Below are positions 1 to 10,202 of a DNA stretch of 64,000 bases, piece by piece (position 1 is the first letter of the stretch; the number at the start of each line of letters is the position of its first letter). The position numbers and the translations under genes were made by a program. The notes under the pieces were generated by a model. The model made no database searches. It saw nothing but the letters and a program-made list of their open reading frames with translations, and was not told the DNA's origin. Origin of the DNA: Candidatus Heimdallarchaeota archaeon (GTDB lineage Archaea; Asgardarchaeota; Heimdallarchaeia; Hodarchaeales; Hodarchaeaceae); NCBI GenBank assembly GCA_011364965.1, contig RDOB01000004.1:197003-261002 (forward strand), read 5' to 3'.

Positions 1-7
1 GCAACTT

Positions 8-634
8 ATGGATCCTGTAGTTACCAATATTTCAAAAGAAAGAAAAGATCCATTTCGAATCTTAATTGCAACCATTCTTAGTCTCAGAACTAAGGATGAA
101 GCGACCTATAAGGCGAGTATAGAGCTTTTTGAACATGCTGATACTCCTCAGAAGATATTGGCGCTTCCTCAAAAGAAACTAGAAGAGATTATCTATCCAG
201 TTGGATTTTATAAGAGAAAAAGTGAGACAATTAGAAACATTTGTCAGCGATTGATAGATGAGTTTGATGGAATAGTACCTGATTCCCTCAATGAATTATT
301 AAGCTTTAAAGGAGTCGGAAGAAAAACAGCAAACCTTGTTATAACGATGGGGTATGGTAAACCTGGAATTTGTGTTGATGTACATGTAATGAGAATTACA
401 CAAAGAATCGGAATTGTCCCAATAAAGGGTATAAAGGATAACAAAGCTGTATTCCGAGATGCTGATAACGTAGAAATGATATTAAGAGAAATTTTACCTA
501 AAAAATGGTGGATTCCTATTAATGACATTCTTGTACGCTGGGGTCAAAACATTTGCTCTCCTATTAGTCCCAAATGTAGTCAGTGTGTGATTAATGATTC
601 ATGTAATCAGGTGAGCGTTGTTAAACACCGCTAA
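8..634 (+). CDS. nth: Endonuclease III (DNA glycosylase/AP lyase)
   Basis: Base-excision repair glycosylase/AP lyase acting on oxidised pyrimidines. The helix-hairpin-helix is visible as LLSFKGVGRKTANLVI, followed by the VDVHVMRIT stretch with the catalytic Asp; the C-terminus carries the four-cysteine iron-sulfur loop (C-x6-C-x2-C-x5-C in CSPISPKCSQCVINDSC). The length of 208 residues is close to the usual 210. The frame stays open to the window edge upstream of the ATG, so the true start may lie a few codons outside; the N-terminus begins only a short way before the conserved DPFRILIATILS segment. Confidence 0.93.
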   Translation: MDPVVTNISKERKDPFRILIATILSLRTKDEATYKASIELFEHADTPQKILALPQKKLEEIIYPVGFYKRKSETIRNICQRLIDEFDGIVPDSLNELLSFKGVGRKTANLVITMGYGKPGICVDVHVMRITQRIGIVPIKGIKDNKAVFRDADNVEMILREILPKKWWIPINDILVRWGQNICSPISPKCSQCVINDSCNQVSVVKHR

Positions 635-659
635 ATCATATATTACGAAATAAATTTTA

Positions 660-1808
660 TTAATATTGCATTTTGGATTGTCTTATGGTCTTAAAGGAGC
701 CTGATACATATTTTTCTGTTTCTTGTCCCCCTCGGAAGGTGTTGGTATTGAATCCACAAGTTTTCGCTAGCGAATATGAAATAAATTCCACAGGGATTGT
801 AAACACTAATGGCGAGAGCACCTGAGTTGAAGGGAGAGGGAGGGGTATTGAGTTTGTGATTTCCTCTTTAGATAATTCTTCATTCATCAGGATAAGAGTT
901 TTTGTTTCAATTAACTCTCTTAGAACTGGTTCGATTTCTAAACTTCGAGATAAAGATACTGAATCAGGAGCAATGAATATTACAGAGGATTTCTTATTTG
1001 TAATAAAGTACTTTGTGTGACAGTATTCTTCTATATCCGCATAATATCCATCTATAGTAAATTCGAACATTTTATAGGCTCCAAATAAACTAGTAGGCCT
1101 ATTTGCACCTGAGGACACAAATATAACGCGATCAGCAGCCTTTACCATTTCTTTTCCTGCATTAAGAAAATTTTCTTTTTGTGCTATAACTTTAGGAATG
1201 ATTTCAAAGGCTTTTGTAATATCTTCCATCAGTACGTCAGTATTAGGGGAAATGTGAGCCATAAGAATGCTTAAAGCAGCAATATTGCCTAAATATGTTT
1301 TCGTTTGAGCAACATCATGATGATAACCGGTATAGTTTTTTGCATCTTCAGTTTCATATGAGGAAATTTGCAGGGCTTCAATAGGAGAAGTTGAGAGAAA
1401 AACTGCTTTATCTGATTCTTGTGCAACTTTTCCCTTTGGATTATCAGTAAAGCTAATTGTTTTTAGTCCCTGCTTTTTGGCATACCGAAGAGCCTCCAGA
1501 ACACGCAAAGTTCCCCCAGATACTGAAATTCCAAGGAGTGCAGCGTTTTTTTGATTGGATTGGGTATAATTTACATATTCAAATGGAGCATAATGAGAAA
1601 TTTGAAGTTTGGGACATACTTCGTTTCCTAGAATTGAACCATACCAAGCTGCACAATAGCTGTCACCTGAACCTGTCAGAATTAAGTGTTCTATATCTTC
1701 TTCTTGTAAGAAATTAGCTAATGCTTCAATTTGAGGGTTCGCTAAAATCCTTCTCAGCACATCTGGCTGTTCTAGCATCTCTGACATCATATAGTCGTCT
1801 AAAGTCAC
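660..1808 (-). CDS. Double-SIS-domain sugar-phosphate isomerase/deaminase
   Basis: Cytosolic aldose-ketose phosphosugar enzyme with two SIS domains. The first phosphosugar loop is seen as LTGSGDSYCAAWYGS near residue 45 and a second as ISVSGGTLRVLEALRYAKK. The C-terminal tail (CGFNTNTFRGGQ) resembles the substrate-closing tail of GlmS. At 382 residues it has the size of AgaS/GlmD-type proteins and lacks the glutaminase domain of GlmS. It faces nth tail to tail. Substrate cannot be told from sequence; glucosamine-6-phosphate or N-acetylgalactosamine-6-phosphate chemistry are the main options. A full-length GlmS lies at 44550-46379. Confidence 0.8.
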   Translation of the reverse strand: MTLDDYMMSEMLEQPDVLRRILANPQIEALANFLQEEDIEHLILTGSGDSYCAAWYGSILGNEVCPKLQISHYAPFEYVNYTQSNQKNAALLGISVSGGTLRVLEALRYAKKQGLKTISFTDNPKGKVAQESDKAVFLSTSPIEALQISSYETEDAKNYTGYHHDVAQTKTYLGNIAALSILMAHISPNTDVLMEDITKAFEIIPKVIAQKENFLNAGKEMVKAADRVIFVSSGANRPTSLFGAYKMFEFTIDGYYADIEEYCHTKYFITNKKSSVIFIAPDSVSLSRSLEIEPVLRELIETKTLILMNEELSKEEITNSIPLPLPSTQVLSPLVFTIPVEFISYSLAKTCGFNTNTFRGGQETEKYVSGSFKTIRQSKMQY

Positions 1809-2284
1809 ATAAATCGCCTTTTTGATGAATCTAACTGCCCTAATTGTGGTATTCGATATCTTTAAGCAAATTTGTAGTCGTCAAATCTTTGTTGTCGATA
1901 ACCTAAGCTGTACATTTTTTTCAAAAAATTTTATGTAATAGAGGATTTATGAGTAGCGCTGGTCTTATGTCTGCTGGTCACTTTTTTCTCTCCTCTACTG
2001 TTCTTCCAATACTGTTTATCCTCTCCACTGATGTGTAATAGTTTTTTTAAATTACTCTTCCTTATAGTTCTGAATAGAGTAGTTCGGGATTGTGGCCAAC
2101 TCAAATTTTCCAAAGAGTATTATCTTGGAGTTTATTAAATGAAGCAAGTTCCAACAAGGATTAAATGCCATTGAAGAATATTTACCGAAGGTTAACCAAT
2201 CTCAATGCGATTTGAACATGGGATACATCCACAAAAGCCACTAGAATAGAACTAACTATAGTATCACACAATGGTGATCAAATA
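1809..2284. other. Gene-free stretch between SIS enzyme and LRR gene
   Basis: No convincing gene. A short minus-strand frame (1931-2113) has no recognisable motif. A plus-strand frame of about 30 codons ending near 2243 reads like a protein tail (contains NAIEEYLPKVNQSQCDLN) but has a stop just upstream and no start, so it may be a relic. AT-rich DNA just before 2285 could hold the promoter of the LRR gene. Confidence 0.4.
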
Positions 2285-3766
2285 ATGAAAATCTCATTTG
2301 TCGATGGAACAAGAGGAATGTTTAACAAAATAGTTGTGGTGATTCCTGAGACCGATCGCGATATAATCGAAAGAAAAATCCAGAGTTTCGTGCCCCCTAC
2401 GTGGATTCATTCGATCGGTTTTCAAATTGTGAATGTTACCTATCTATTTGATCCAGAAGGATACGGGACAAATCAAGCGGAACTCTTTAACGAGAGAATT
2501 AATGACATCTATTATTATCGTTTTATTGGTGGATTAGTTAGTTTTGATTATCAGAAGCTTGAAAGAGACTATGGTACTGGTTCGATCTATCCATTAGGTG
2601 AAAATGAACTTCCCTATAATTTTGGTACCTATTTCAACTGGATTTCTCAAGATTGGGCTTTTATGTTAATGGATGGAAAATTCGTTTTATATAGTACAAG
2701 CATACCAATCGAAAAAAGATTGATCACTAGACAACAATTGGAAGAAGGATTAATTAAACAAATTCAAGCTATAAAACCAGTATTTGGAGGAGATCCTTAT
2801 CCCTTATCTTATGATATTAGAGTGACTTTCAAGCATATAGAACGTTACGATGAAGAGAATTACTTCTTATCTCATACTGCCTACACGGATATCCGTCCGA
2901 TTGTTAATCAATATGAAAGGTGTTTTTTTCCAGATCCTACACGTGGGGAAGAATTCCCTCCTCCTATAAAAAAATGGGAAATAGGACTTACACAAAATGA
3001 GAAAAAGCGTTTTTTACGAAGATCGATACAGAGGATCCCAACCAAAGATAAAGAATTAAGTATTTTACCACCATTCAAGTTTAAAGAATTAGAAAAATTT
3101 TTAGAGAAGGAGTCGACTTTATTTCGGAAAATTCATGATGAATTCCTTAATTCAGGTGGGAATCTCTCATTGGATATAACAGAATTTTCAGAGCATTTTG
3201 GGAGTGAAAAAAAGCTCACTGATTCAATAGTGGAGAAATTGTGTAACACTGGTTTTTATGAACTCTCTGGCAGTCCTGATACCATTTCGAGTCAAGAAAA
3301 AAAACGAGTCCAAGTTCATTCAAGATTTCGGGCCAATTTTTGGCTTTTTTCAGTTCTCACAGAGATAGAAGCCAAGGCACTTCTCGAACTGGGGGCTTTA
3401 CTGAAAACCCCATTCAATAAAAGTATTAGAAATCTAGAGATTTCTGATCTGCATCTTAGAAGATTAACTATTCAATCTGAACCGATAACGTCTCTCCCTG
3501 AGTCAATTGGGGATTTCGAGTATCTCGAGCGATTGAAAATTCAAAGCTGTTTGCTTAAGACCATTCCAGACACCATCGGAAACCTGAAAAATCTCACTTT
3601 GCTTGATCTTGATTACAATGAATTAACCTCCCTTCCTGAGACCCTTGGAAACCTAGAGAACCTTCAAGAATTATGGGTCCGTCAAAATATGCTAAAATCT
3701 CTACCTGCGTCCCTGAATAATTTAAAAAAGCTCCAAACGCTCTCTACGGATTTTAATCTCTTCTAG
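2285..3766 (+). CDS. Leucine-rich-repeat protein, SHOC2-like repeats
   Basis: Protein of 493 residues. The last ~90 residues hold three to four LRRs of the LPxSIGxLxxLxxLxLxxN type (for example LPETLGNLENLQELWVRQN). The first ~400 residues are soluble-looking with no motif I recognise; no signal peptide or membrane span is seen. LRRs of this type usually bind proteins, and Asgard genomes are rich in them, so a scaffold role is likely but inferred. It stands alone, without obvious operon partners. The repeat type differs from the VDLTPL repeats of the gene at 48013-48753, so it is not a close paralogue. Confidence 0.75.
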   Translation: MKISFVDGTRGMFNKIVVVIPETDRDIIERKIQSFVPPTWIHSIGFQIVNVTYLFDPEGYGTNQAELFNERINDIYYYRFIGGLVSFDYQKLERDYGTGSIYPLGENELPYNFGTYFNWISQDWAFMLMDGKFVLYSTSIPIEKRLITRQQLEEGLIKQIQAIKPVFGGDPYPLSYDIRVTFKHIERYDEENYFLSHTAYTDIRPIVNQYERCFFPDPTRGEEFPPPIKKWEIGLTQNEKKRFLRRSIQRIPTKDKELSILPPFKFKELEKFLEKESTLFRKIHDEFLNSGGNLSLDITEFSEHFGSEKKLTDSIVEKLCNTGFYELSGSPDTISSQEKKRVQVHSRFRANFWLFSVLTEIEAKALLELGALLKTPFNKSIRNLEISDLHLRRLTIQSEPITSLPESIGDFEYLERLKIQSCLLKTIPDTIGNLKNLTLLDLDYNELTSLPETLGNLENLQELWVRQNMLKSLPASLNNLKKLQTLSTDFNLF

Positions 3767-3895
3767 AACCATCGTATTCGTGAATTAAGTTTAAGAGAGA
3801 TCTAGTGTGTGATGTTCAGATAGCTCTCACTAATCGCACAAGGGCTAACCGTGTGGAAATTAGCGTGTCCTCTCGTTAGATAGCTTTAAGGAGTT

Positions 3896-4198
3896 GTGAA
3901 AAATGTGTTGACTTGAGTTACTGAATATACAAAAAAAACAGGATGGGATGAATCCGATCCAAAATTTTATTTTATTGCTAAAAAAATAAGCGAAGAAATA
4001 ATGGTTTCCATTAGAAATCAAATGTTGATTGAGGAACAATCTTTCTCTCAAATAATAAACAAGAAGTTAAAGATCTCAATAGAAAATATCAATATCAGTC
4101 ATCGTACACATCTAAAAATATATCGGATTTTTCGTAATCTTTTACAATATTCTCCAGTTGAATTAAAACAGTGGATAGATTCTAACCTGCAAAACTAG
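3896..4198 (+). pseudogene. Small ORF interrupted by one TGA, or a 65-residue gene from 4001
   Basis: From a GTG at 3896 preceded by GGAGTT, the frame runs six codons to a TGA at 3914, then continues open for 94 codons to 4198. The continuing peptide (TEYTKKTGWDESDPKFYFIA then helical text) looks protein-like before the first ATG at 4001, suggesting that the real coding region started upstream and lost its start by a single stop. If translation starts at 4001 a 65-residue protein remains. No family recognised. Confidence 0.35.
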
Positions 4199-4339
4199 GT
4201 TATTTTTTGTCACAATAGATTACTTGAATAAAATTTTAACACCTTTTTACTACTTTAATTCTTATTTCCCTCCTTTTTCAAAATTACCTATTTGATTACG
4301 TCGTCAAATGTTGACGACAAAATACAGATTTTTACTCCA

Positions 4340-7300
4340 TTAATATAACAGATCTGTAAATTCTCTAGGCAAGGATACTGGACTCTTTTTAATTTCTTTG
4401 GCTTCAAGGAGAATATTTCTTGCCAATTCTTCTCCAAATCCAGGTATTTTTTGTAAGTCACTTTCTTTTAGAGACACAAGATTAGAAATATCACGAATGC
4501 CATACTTAAGTAAAATACGCGCTCTTTTTCTTCCAATACCTCTTATATGAGTTAAACTGATCGCATCGGATTTAATTCCATATTCAACTCTCTCACTTAA
4601 GACCGAGGCTGTTTTGGAATACAATTTAAATTTATTATTTGTCCTTGATTGAAGTTCGGAAATCTCTGACATAGCAGAAATAAGCCAAGTTGCTGTTTCT
4701 ACTATTCGTCGAATATCACCTGAACCAATTTTATATCTAGTAACAATTTTTTCTAACGGAAGTTCTTTGATCCAATCCCAGAGGAATAGAACGGTCCGGA
4801 AATCACGTAATCGAAACTCATATTCTATATCTAAATTATTAGGAACATCCCGAATCAGTTTTTTCGACAGTTTTTGGAATCGTTTCTCCGTATTTGTCCA
4901 ATCACTCTTTCTAAAGTTAATTGAAACCATATCTGGAGTTCCAGCAATCAAATCTAATAATCCAACAGGATAGATTTTGGGTTTCGAAAGGGAGACCCCC
5001 TTTTCTAGTCCCTCTAAAATTGCTGCTGCTGTCTCTGGATCTAAATACAGCTGACTTACCCGTTTACCATAGCTTGTTGCAATTAATCTTTCATTTGCAT
5101 CTAGTGGGTGGATCATACCCCAACCAATAAATAGATCGAGAACCTCTCGTATTTTGTTTTCTAAGAAAATTGCTTCGAATTGGTACCCATAAAATGTCTT
5201 ATCAAAGAATTCAAGTAATTCATATACTGTAGAGACTACCTCGGAAGAAATCAAACCAAGGATGCATCGTCTCAACGCAGGTTTTGCAGCTAGCTTGGAA
5301 TACACAGCTTCAGGTTCATTATTAATATAACGCTCCATTAGCCAGCTAACAGCGTTTTGTTGTTTCGCTAAAAGAATAGATTCTCCTTGTTTGTCAAATT
5401 GTGGTCTTCCTGCTCTTCCCACCATCTGTTTGTACTCTAAAGTCTTTATCGGATGGGATCCCTCTTCCACAGAGTACCGATAAACACTAGGAATGACTAC
5501 GCGTTTTGCGGGGAGGTTAACTCCTGCAGAATTATGAACTATGATGCCATTAGCAACGAACATATGGTCATTAGCAGGATCATCAGGAAGAACTAAATCA
5601 TAAACAGTCGTTAATTGGTTCAGTGGTTTTATAAATCTTATATTATCCCAAAAGATATCCCCATCAAAATCACTATCTCTCCATCCCTTTTTCACATTGT
5701 AATATAATTTTTTCCTACATATGGGACACTCTATTAATGAAAAAACATCATCATATGTCTTATTACCATTTTTTATGAGCTCTTCATAAATCCATAGACC
5801 AATGGAGTTTAAACTCCAAAACCATTCATTCTTGCTAATCTTCCCTATTTTTCTTTTTTTGATCAACTCATAATGATGATTCAGTCTTCTCTCATCTTTC
5901 TTCGGTTCAAACTGGAGGAGCTCTTTAATTTTTCTTGAACCTAACTCACCTCTCTCTCCGAGAAGTGTAATAACTGCTAATTTTTTTTGACCCCAATCTT
6001 TTTGTGATTCCGTACGGCCAGTAAACAAATCCTTATAGAGTTTAAACTGGCAATTTGAACATGAAAGATAGTAAATATTAGATTTAATTTGAGTAACTAA
6101 GCTTGTTAACCCTGTTTGTTTTCTTTCTAAATTAAACCCAATCGATTCATAAAAACGTAAAATGGATTTTTTCTGAGAGATTAGTAATTCATAATAGCTT
6201 TTAGTTTTATATATCTTATGATTAAACTCAATCACAGATTTCTTTCGTTTACGTAGTCTACATACAATTCCAAAAACTAAAAGTAACTTTTGAGTTTGCT
6301 TAACTAATCTTTTAGATGTATTTGAAAATCCTATTACTCTATCCTGATTGATATAACCATCAGAATCGAATAACCCTTTTAAGAGACATGAAATATTCTT
6401 GCTTTCCATCTCCAGTAATTCTTTAGAGATAAATTTGCGATCCCCCTTTTCGACCCCGCACCGAACTAATAATTCCCTAAACCACTTATTTTTACCTAGA
6501 ATTAACTCTGAGATCCCATATACATTTTTCCTTTTTCTGGTTGCAATATTTAATATTCTGCATATTTTTTCACATTGTACTAAGATCTCCTCATCATTAT
6601 TTACAATAGAGGGAGAACCTTTGTAAGTGAGACTTGAATCAATCTTGGTTTCTCCTCCTGAATACCCATCACCTAGCATAAGGCCAATAAAATATGAAAG
6701 ATCACCGTTAATTTTCAGATTCTTAATAGGTAGCTCATTTTCTCTAATAAAATCCTTTAAAAAGCATTGTTTTTCTCGTCTATTTTTTATTATCCCAATA
6801 GTAGCAATTTTGTCCTGTTTGTTTATTGTATAAGCAGGTAAAACGAGTTTCTCTTGCCCTCTTTTTATCAATATTCTATGGTTTGAAGTTACCGTAATTT
6901 TGTAACCAGATACTGTAGAAAATTCAATTAAATGATTTGTATTGCCATTGTTAATGATTTCTTGAAGTTTAAGAGGATTTAACTTATTTCCTGTCAACAC
7001 ATAAACTGTTTGATTCAAAGAAAGGTCTTCAACGGAAGTTTCAGACAAACCATGCCATATTTTCGTGTTTTTTGCAACACAAAGCGTAGGGGTAGCACAT
7101 AGAACTTTTATTGCCCCTTTTTTAAATGCAAGCTCTACCAATTCCCTTTGTTCAGAATTTAAACCCGCGTGATGGAAAGTAACACCGTTCTTGATCGTTT
7201 CTGATAATTTTCTAGTGAGGGGATCTGTTAGATTAGTGGAAATCGATTTTGAAAGTTCATTTAGATATTGCTGATCTTGCGATTCTAATCTTGGTTTTAC

Positions 7301-8110
7301 CCCTTTCCCAATTTTTTCCGCTGTAGATACCGCAAGTCGTCGAGAGGGAGTAAAGATCAACGTCTGTTCATCAGAATATACCGAATCTAGCGCAATATTC
7401 ACAAGGGGATCATTATGGTGATATTGAACTGGCAGAGTGGAAAAATCATCAAAAATAATCTCATTTTTGAAATATACTCCCTCTTTGAGGGGAACTGGTC
7501 GCCATTCACTTTTTACTAGCTCTGCTCCCAACCAATCTGCTATTTCTATTGCATTCCCAATTGTTGCACTTAATGCAACAATTTGTGCTTTGGAATTCTC
7601 TATTAATAATCGTGCTAACAATGTTTCCAGTGTTGGCCCACGATGCTGATCATTTAACAAATGACATTCATCGATGATCACTAAGGTCACAGATTCTGCA
7701 ATCCAGCTCGCTTGATGTCTAAGAAGAGCATCCATTTTTTCATTGGTTGAAACTATAATGTCAAAGCGAGGTAGATATTCATCTGTTGAATCAAAGTCAC
7801 CAGAAGTAATTGTTGTTCGAACTCCAAGCTGTTTGAAGCGTTGAAATTCTTTATACTTTTCACTGGCTAATGCACGTAACGGGCAAAGATAAATTACTTT
7901 TCCATCATTCTCAGTAATGTGTTTTAACGCGGATAATTCTGCTAAAAGAGTTTTCCCTGCAGCAGTAGGGATAGAAATTACTAAATTTTTACCAGCTAAT
8001 AACCCTTTCTCTATTGCTTGTTCTTGAGGAGGATAGAGTTCAATTATTTTGTCATTCTCTATAATTAACCTTTTAACTTCATTTTTAAGCGGTAAAGACT
8101 GGATTAACAT
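4340..8110 (-). CDS. hel308: Hel308/Ski2-type DNA helicase with intein
   Basis: Superfamily 2 helicase that unwinds forked DNA in replication restart. Precursor is 1256 residues; removal of a 517-residue intein leaves about 739, the normal Hel308 size. Seen: Q-motif PPQEQ (residue 27), Walker A PTAAGKT (48-54), DECH box (147-150), SAT (181-183), motif with the ATPTL/SAGVNLPAKR junction split by the intein, motif VI QMVGRAGRP, and C-terminal helix-hairpin-helix repeats (IRGIGRKRARILLKYG, IPGFGEELARNIL). It is the third gene of a GINS-MCM-Hel308 operon, 18 bases after MCM. Start ATG at 8110 is well placed. Confidence 0.95.
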   Translation of the reverse strand: MLIQSLPLKNEVKRLIIENDKIIELYPPQEQAIEKGLLAGKNLVISIPTAAGKTLLAELSALKHITENDGKVIYLCPLRALASEKYKEFQRFKQLGVRTTITSGDFDSTDEYLPRFDIIVSTNEKMDALLRHQASWIAESVTLVIIDECHLLNDQHRGPTLETLLARLLIENSKAQIVALSATIGNAIEIADWLGAELVKSEWRPVPLKEGVYFKNEIIFDDFSTLPVQYHHNDPLVNIALDSVYSDEQTLIFTPSRRLAVSTAEKIGKGVKPRLESQDQQYLNELSKSISTNLTDPLTRKLSETIKNGVTFHHAGLNSEQRELVELAFKKGAIKVLCATPTLCVAKNTKIWHGLSETSVEDLSLNQTVYVLTGNKLNPLKLQEIINNGNTNHLIEFSTVSGYKITVTSNHRILIKRGQEKLVLPAYTINKQDKIATIGIIKNRREKQCFLKDFIRENELPIKNLKINGDLSYFIGLMLGDGYSGGETKIDSSLTYKGSPSIVNNDEEILVQCEKICRILNIATRKRKNVYGISELILGKNKWFRELLVRCGVEKGDRKFISKELLEMESKNISCLLKGLFDSDGYINQDRVIGFSNTSKRLVKQTQKLLLVFGIVCRLRKRKKSVIEFNHKIYKTKSYYELLISQKKSILRFYESIGFNLERKQTGLTSLVTQIKSNIYYLSCSNCQFKLYKDLFTGRTESQKDWGQKKLAVITLLGERGELGSRKIKELLQFEPKKDERRLNHHYELIKKRKIGKISKNEWFWSLNSIGLWIYEELIKNGNKTYDDVFSLIECPICRKKLYYNVKKGWRDSDFDGDIFWDNIRFIKPLNQLTTVYDLVLPDDPANDHMFVANGIIVHNSAGVNLPAKRVVIPSVYRYSVEEGSHPIKTLEYKQMVGRAGRPQFDKQGESILLAKQQNAVSWLMERYINNEPEAVYSKLAAKPALRRCILGLISSEVVSTVYELLEFFDKTFYGYQFEAIFLENKIREVLDLFIGWGMIHPLDANERLIATSYGKRVSQLYLDPETAAAILEGLEKGVSLSKPKIYPVGLLDLIAGTPDMVSINFRKSDWTNTEKRFQKLSKKLIRDVPNNLDIEYEFRLRDFRTVLFLWDWIKELPLEKIVTRYKIGSGDIRRIVETATWLISAMSEISELQSRTNNKFKLYSKTASVLSERVEYGIKSDAISLTHIRGIGRKRARILLKYGIRDISNLVSLKESDLQKIPGFGEELARNILLEAKEIKKSPVSLPREFTDLLY
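5531..7081 (-). mobile_element. Intein with LAGLIDADG homing endonuclease in Hel308
   Basis: In-frame intervening protein, residues 344-860 of the precursor. It starts with Cys (CVAKNTKIWHG), has block B TSNHRIL, ends with VANGIIVHN, and the +1 extein residue is Ser. LAGLIDADG-like helices are FIGLMLGDGY (intein residue 131) and LLKGLFDSDGY (233). The insertion splits the conserved ATPTL-SAGVNLPA motif, a typical invariant site. Unusual cargo follows: a CSNC pair (341-344), a winged-helix-like segment (about 366-440, GELGSRKIKELLQ) and a second pair CPIC (452-455), which could together make a zinc-ribbon DNA-binding insert. The endonuclease frame is intact, so the element may still home. Confidence 0.92.
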
Positions 8111-8128
8111 TTCAGAATGCTCTGTTTC

Positions 8129-10189
8129 TCATGGACGTTTAACGTGGCCAGTTGTGGGTTCAAATAATACTCCTCGCCGGGTCATTTCATCAATAGCCTT
8201 CACGACTTGAGCTTTATCAAGTCCCTCTTCGACTGCTTTATCAACAATATCCTTGATTGCAACAGGTTCATCATCAGCTTGTTCCAGAATTCTATCAATT
8301 ACCGCGTCTATCTGGTCTAATTTTCGTCTGGACCGTGCACTTATTCCAGAGGAAACCATATCGATATCTAATTTTCCAGTTTCCGTATCTTTAGCCAATT
8401 TCTCCAATGTTGCATTCATCAAGTTGACAGCACCAGATGCATCTTCGAATGTTACCTCATCACTCAAACGCATTTTTGCACGTGCCTCAGATAGACGAAC
8501 TAATGACTCAAGCTGGCGGGGGGTTATTGCGATTGGATCAGGCCCTTTCTCATCAACCTTCCCACTAACCTGCCGCAATTCTTTGTAGTATTCTAGTAAA
8601 CGATCCCTAGCTTCGTCTGATAGGCGAGGATGAACCTCGCGTCGAGCGTAAGCTATGTATTTGCGTAATAATTCCTGTTCAATTGGAGGTTCTACTGGCA
8701 ATGTTTGAGATTGATGGATATTCAGGATATGTGAAGCCTTCTCGTGGTCTTCTTGAGGGTGAGGTTTATCTTCAAGAACAAATAATAAATCAAACCTTGA
8801 AAGTAATGTTGGTGGAAGATTAAGGTTATCTGCAGGATCCTTATAAGGGTTCCACCTTCCCCGTCTTGGATTTGCTGCAGCAAGGATTGAAGTTCGGGCA
8901 TTCAATGTTGCTACGATACCAGCTTTAGCTATTGAAATCGTGTGTTGTTCCATCGCTTCATGGATCGCTACTCGGTCATCTGCCCGCATTTTATCAAATT
9001 CATCGACCATGGCAATACCCTGATCTGCTAACACAAGAGCACCTGCTTCTAGAGTTATCTCTCCAGTATCTTGATCGCGAATGACAGCTGCGGTTAATCC
9101 AGCAGCTGTAGAGCCTTTACCTGTCGTGTAGATCGCCCGTGGTGCCAATCTCTGCACAAATTTCAAGATCTGACTTTTTCCCACCCCAGGATCTCCGATC
9201 AACAGGATATTAGATTCCCCCCGCAGTTTCATTCCATCTGGTGTCTCTTTTGCTGTTCCTCCAAAGAGTAAGGTAGCAATTGCTTCTTTCACTAAATCGT
9301 GGCCGTAAATTGAGGGAGCTAATGACTCGCGGATCTTCTGGATGATCAGGGGGGATTTTGATAAATCGATGATCTTCTGTTCATCTTCTTCGGAAATTTC
9401 AATATCTATATATTCTGCTTTTTCTTTATCAATAGAATTACCTTGGAAAAATTTATTATAGGTTGCTAATGTCCCTCTTTTTAATAACCGGGTTGCTCTA
9501 GCTTTTAAGGTTCCGACAATTTCAATTCTGTCTCCCGGTCGAGCTCGATCAACAAGATCATCTAAAATATGAATCATGATACTCTGGGGTAATTGGCCTG
9601 GTGGCAGTTCTTCTGGTTTTTCCTGTATCGTGATTTTTTGCCAATCAATAAATGTGCATTTCTCCAACTGAACGAGTAGTGATCCTTTTCTCTGACACTG
9701 CTCATTTCTACATTGATATGGGGGTGAATATATTCCCTCTGGAAAGTCCACCATTTGGTTCCCCTCTCCACACACCGCACACTTGAATACTCCCCTAATC
9801 ATTAAGGGTTTAGCTTCAGTAACACCTATAACTATGCCTTCAAAGCATGCGAGAAGCCCTAGATGTTCGGTTTTTAACGCTCGTAGAAGTACTTTGTCAG
9901 TTAAATCATGAATTCGTATATGAAATAGGTTAACCTTTTCTAAATATGTAGGACTTATCTGGGAGATCATTGAACGAAGTACTTCTTCTCCGATAGTTAT
10001 GGATTCTTCAGGATTTAAGCGAATTTCCTCAGCTAAAGCAGGATCATGTCTTAAGATGTCATTATAAGAGATATGAAGACTTCTTGATCCCTGCTGTTCC
10101 ATTGACCTGATTTTATCCATATATATTAATTGTCCGTCTTCATCCTCACATTCTTCTATAAATGATTGAAATCGCCCCAATATATCCAT
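8129..10189 (-). CDS. mcm: Replicative helicase MCM
   Basis: AAA+ hexameric replicative helicase. Numbered from the ATG at 10189: N-terminal OB domain with zinc finger (CAVC near 137, then C-x4-C near 160), Walker A GDPGVGKSQ (332-340), Walker B AMVDEFDKM (393-401), sensor AAANPRRG, arginine finger LLSRFD (464-469) and a C-terminal winged helix (DKAQVVKAIDEMTRRG). A longer frame begins at 10222 and would overlap GINS; the ATG at 10189 has an AAAGGA ribosome site eight bases upstream and starts 13 bases after the GINS stop, so I prefer it. Confidence 0.96.
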   Translation of the reverse strand: MDILGRFQSFIEECEDEDGQLIYMDKIRSMEQQGSRSLHISYNDILRHDPALAEEIRLNPEESITIGEEVLRSMISQISPTYLEKVNLFHIRIHDLTDKVLLRALKTEHLGLLACFEGIVIGVTEAKPLMIRGVFKCAVCGEGNQMVDFPEGIYSPPYQCRNEQCQRKGSLLVQLEKCTFIDWQKITIQEKPEELPPGQLPQSIMIHILDDLVDRARPGDRIEIVGTLKARATRLLKRGTLATYNKFFQGNSIDKEKAEYIDIEISEEDEQKIIDLSKSPLIIQKIRESLAPSIYGHDLVKEAIATLLFGGTAKETPDGMKLRGESNILLIGDPGVGKSQILKFVQRLAPRAIYTTGKGSTAAGLTAAVIRDQDTGEITLEAGALVLADQGIAMVDEFDKMRADDRVAIHEAMEQHTISIAKAGIVATLNARTSILAAANPRRGRWNPYKDPADNLNLPPTLLSRFDLLFVLEDKPHPQEDHEKASHILNIHQSQTLPVEPPIEQELLRKYIAYARREVHPRLSDEARDRLLEYYKELRQVSGKVDEKGPDPIAITPRQLESLVRLSEARAKMRLSDEVTFEDASGAVNLMNATLEKLAKDTETGKLDIDMVSSGISARSRRKLDQIDAVIDRILEQADDEPVAIKDIVDKAVEEGLDKAQVVKAIDEMTRRGVLFEPTTGHVKRP

Positions 10190-10202
10190 GGTTAATCCTT
10201 TC

